The notes under the pieces were generated by a model that worked only from the letters and a program-made list of their open reading frames with translations, had not been told where the DNA came from and made no database searches. Of a stretch of DNA of 64,000 bases, positions 62,101 through 64,000 are shown in pieces (within the stretch, counting starts at the first letter, position 1; every line of letters starts with the position of its first letter). The position numbers were made by a program, and so were the translations under genes. Source of the stretch: Thiobacillus sp. 65-1059 (GTDB lineage Bacteria > Pseudomonadota > Gammaproteobacteria > Burkholderiales > Thiobacillaceae). Location: NCBI GenBank assembly GCA_001897675.1, contig MKUE01000005.1, positions 1 to 64,000 of the forward strand, given 5' to 3'.

Positions 62101-62850
62101 ATGCATCCGGTTGTTTTGAAATCCTCGCAGCTGATTTTTGCCGGCGATATCGCCGGCGCCGAGAACGCGCTCGCGACCATCGCCGACGAACAGGGCGATC
62201 ACGCGCTGGTGGAGATCCTCGACGAGTTGCCGCCCAAGGATCTGCTTGCGGTCATGCGCGAATTCGATTCGTCCAGGGAATCCGTGGTGAACATGCTGGT
62301 CACGCCCGAGCAGTTCGCCCGTTCGATCGTGCTGGAAAAGAAATACGGCGATCGCACCAGCGAAAGGCTGCGTGCCATGATGAATGCCGTCATCCACCGC
62401 GACGCCGACAGCGTCCACGAGTACCTCGAAGCCATGGCCGACATCGAGGGGGGCAGCGACACGCTGGCCGACTATTTTGCCGACCATTACGACGAAATCT
62501 TCAGCTTCGCCTCCAGCGGAAGTTTTGTGCCGCAGCTCGATCCCGATTCCGATGCCAAGACCCACAACACCTGGCTCATGGAAAAAATCGAGGAAATCGA
62601 CCATGGCCTGGCCTTCGGCAACTTCATCGAAGATACGCGGCCCGCGCTTTCCCGTTCGGAAATCGCCGATGGCGACTGGATGGAAACCGCATGGGTGCTT
62701 CGCTACGAAGTGCCCGATGCGTTCGAGGAAGTGATGATCATCCTGCGCGACCGTGCGCAAAAAACGCTGGAACAGCTTGACGTGGCGTCGACTCCCGGGG
62801 CACCGGGTTCCGAAGCGGCGGCGGGCGACGAAGAAGAGTCTGCTATTTAA
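62101..62850 (+). CDS. uncharacterised protein, MgtE-N-like helical region
   Basis: 249 residues. The part around VEILDELPPKDLLAVMREF recalls the helical repeats of MgtE N-terminal or DUF6178-like proteins, a weak resemblance judged by eye. The remainder is acidic with aromatic residues (FADHYDEIFSFASSG). No signal peptide or TM. GAGAAGGA precedes the ATG by 8 bases. Third gene of the J-domain group. Confidence 0.72.
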   Translation: MHPVVLKSSQLIFAGDIAGAENALATIADEQGDHALVEILDELPPKDLLAVMREFDSSRESVVNMLVTPEQFARSIVLEKKYGDRTSERLRAMMNAVIHRDADSVHEYLEAMADIEGGSDTLADYFADHYDEIFSFASSGSFVPQLDPDSDAKTHNTWLMEKIEEIDHGLAFGNFIEDTRPALSRSEIADGDWMETAWVLRYEVPDAFEEVMIILRDRAQKTLEQLDVASTPGAPGSEAAAGDEEESAI

Positions 62851-62861
62851 GGGCGCGATGC

Positions 62862-64000
62862 ATGGCCACCGCACTCACGACTTTCGACAACCGGCCGTTT
62901 TTCGACAAGGCCCTGCGTTACGGTGCCCAGCAGGGGATGCTCGCGCCTGCGCAGTTGCAAGGCATCCAGGAAGGCTTTTCGAAGGGCATCGTCCAGATCG
63001 CCAACTTTTTCGGCACCGCGCATTTGCGGCCGGAACTCGAACTCGCGCTGCACCGCATGGTGAACCTGATCAGCCTCTACCTGGAGGATCTGTCTGAGGG
63101 CGACCTGCAGATTGCTGCGGCCTCCCTGCGCGACAAGACCTTGCTGTCGCACTCCAAGGCCGGCTCGGACATGCTCAAGCGGCTCCATGCGATGCCGGAC
63201 AGCACGCTGATCGTCGGCCGCTCGGTTTCACCCGAGAACCAACGTGCCTATCTCGATACAAAGACGGCTGCGGCCACCCTCCCCCTTGCCGAATACCGGT
63301 CCGAGCTGGCCATGCGTCAAGCGCACCGGAACACCATCGATTTCGCGTTCTGGCTGGCCGGGAAAATGGGCGTTTCCCGCGACGACATCGATGAAGCCGA
63401 TTCTCTGATCCGCAGCGCCATGCTGGTGTTCTTTGTCGACCAGGCTGAGCTGACGCTGCCGACCCGCACCGCATTCGTCGGCTTGATCAAGGCCGCCAAA
63501 CCGGCGAAAGCCAGGTTGAATGACGCCCGGATGAAGGCCTTCCTCAAGGAGGCTCCCACGGAATTCCAGCAGCTTGCGCAACGCGCGATGGCTCGCTTCA
63601 TCGAAAAGGATTTGCCGCGGATTCGCTCCGCCTCCAGCACGGCCGATAAATTGCTGTATGGCGAGTCGAGCGAAACGTATTTCGTCCGCGAAAGCCTGGA
63701 CGAGGACGTCAGGGAATACGATCGCCTGGTTGCCAGGGAGTGGGATCGCGTGACGCGCGGCGAGTCGGACGACCCGGCGGTCGTGGCCACGGTGTGCTTC
63801 TTCGTTGCCACCGGGCTCCCCCCCAAAGCCGCCATGCTGCTGCGGGAAGCCAGAGAAATCATCCGCATTTTTCGAGCGGGCGGATTTGATTCCCGGGCCG
63901 TCGTCAAGTTCATCGACGACCATGCGCCTGAGGCGATCCGCGAAGACTTAAAGGCATCCTGGATGGACGATCTGCGACGCGAAGCCGAAGAACGGCTCGC
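62862..64000 (+). CDS. uncharacterised protein, 5' part
   Basis: The frame is open from ATG 62862 to the right edge, at least 379 residues (MATALTTFDNRPFFDKALRY onward). Mostly alpha-helical by pattern, charged, with no signal peptide; one hydrophobic patch (VVATVCFFVATGLPP) is too short for a sure TM. No family recognised. AAGGG precedes the ATG. It starts 11 bases after the third gene of the J-domain group and probably belongs to it. Confidence 0.78.
   Translation, partial: MATALTTFDNRPFFDKALRYGAQQGMLAPAQLQGIQEGFSKGIVQIANFFGTAHLRPELELALHRMVNLISLYLEDLSEGDLQIAAASLRDKTLLSHSKAGSDMLKRLHAMPDSTLIVGRSVSPENQRAYLDTKTAAATLPLAEYRSELAMRQAHRNTIDFAFWLAGKMGVSRDDIDEADSLIRSAMLVFFVDQAELTLPTRTAFVGLIKAAKPAKARLNDARMKAFLKEAPTEFQQLAQRAMARFIEKDLPRIRSASSTADKLLYGESSETYFVRESLDEDVREYDRLVAREWDRVTRGESDDPAVVATVCFFVATGLPPKAAMLLREAREIIRIFRAGGFDSRAVVKFIDDHAPEAIREDLKASWMDDLRREAEERL

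Overview
The window is a GC-rich, densely coded stretch of proteobacterial chromosome. The gene set suggests a betaproteobacterial chemolithotroph of the Thiobacillus / Nitrosomonas kind. It holds an ncgABC-nirK copper nitrite reductase operon of the type described in Nitrosomonas europaea, many c-type cytochromes and metal transporters, and ispDF next to ftsK. That placement is inference from gene content; there is no 16S gene in the window. No phage, insertion sequence or CRISPR array was seen.

Layout. 0-0.5 kb: end of a multisubunit cation/proton antiporter operon (mrpF, mrpG). 0.7 kb: tRNA-Val. 1-5 kb (minus): ftsK-ispD-ispF-thpR, all overlapping. 5.1-7.3 kb (plus): trxB, a Smr-domain gene and bcp. 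7.27-7.51 kb: three different dispersed repeat types stacked together, the last forming the C-terminus of a DinG-type helicase. 9.5-16.4 kb: a lipase-like hydrolase, a GGDEF-EAL protein, ubiB, an NlpC/P60 peptidase and two uncharacterised genes. 16.5-22.8 kb: a Fur-controlled ferric iron ABC importer (fbpABC) followed by a hybrid histidine kinase. 22.9-28.6 kb: a DUF302 protein, a HIT-like protein, then (minus) an SH3 protein, an M48 peptidase, a CHASE2 adenylate cyclase and a cyclic-nucleotide phosphodiesterase. 29.2-32.1 kb: an Mla-type lipid transport operon whose ATPase gene has lost Walker A. 33-39.5 kb: MarR regulator divergent from an RND drug efflux operon. 39.5-48.9 kb: housekeeping genes (DODA dioxygenase, SlyD-like, pgi, DUF4139, HDOD, exonuclease, rlmD, lysC). 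49.0-49.2 kb: tRNA-Ser and tRNA-Arg.

49.6-59.3 kb is the most interesting region. A sigma-54 promoter, with a perfect 13-bp inverted repeat upstream that looks like an activator site, drives ncgABC-nirK. Downstream come a metal-binding exported protein, a CusBA copper/silver efflux pair and, converging from the other side, a sigma-54 activator whose PAS region has four cysteines. A diverged copy of the inverted repeat lies just upstream of that activator gene. This suggests a self-contained unit in which one activator controls denitrification-type copper enzymes beside a copper exporter.

59.5-64 kb: prfC, then a J-domain protein followed by three uncharacterised genes in tight succession, the last running off the window.
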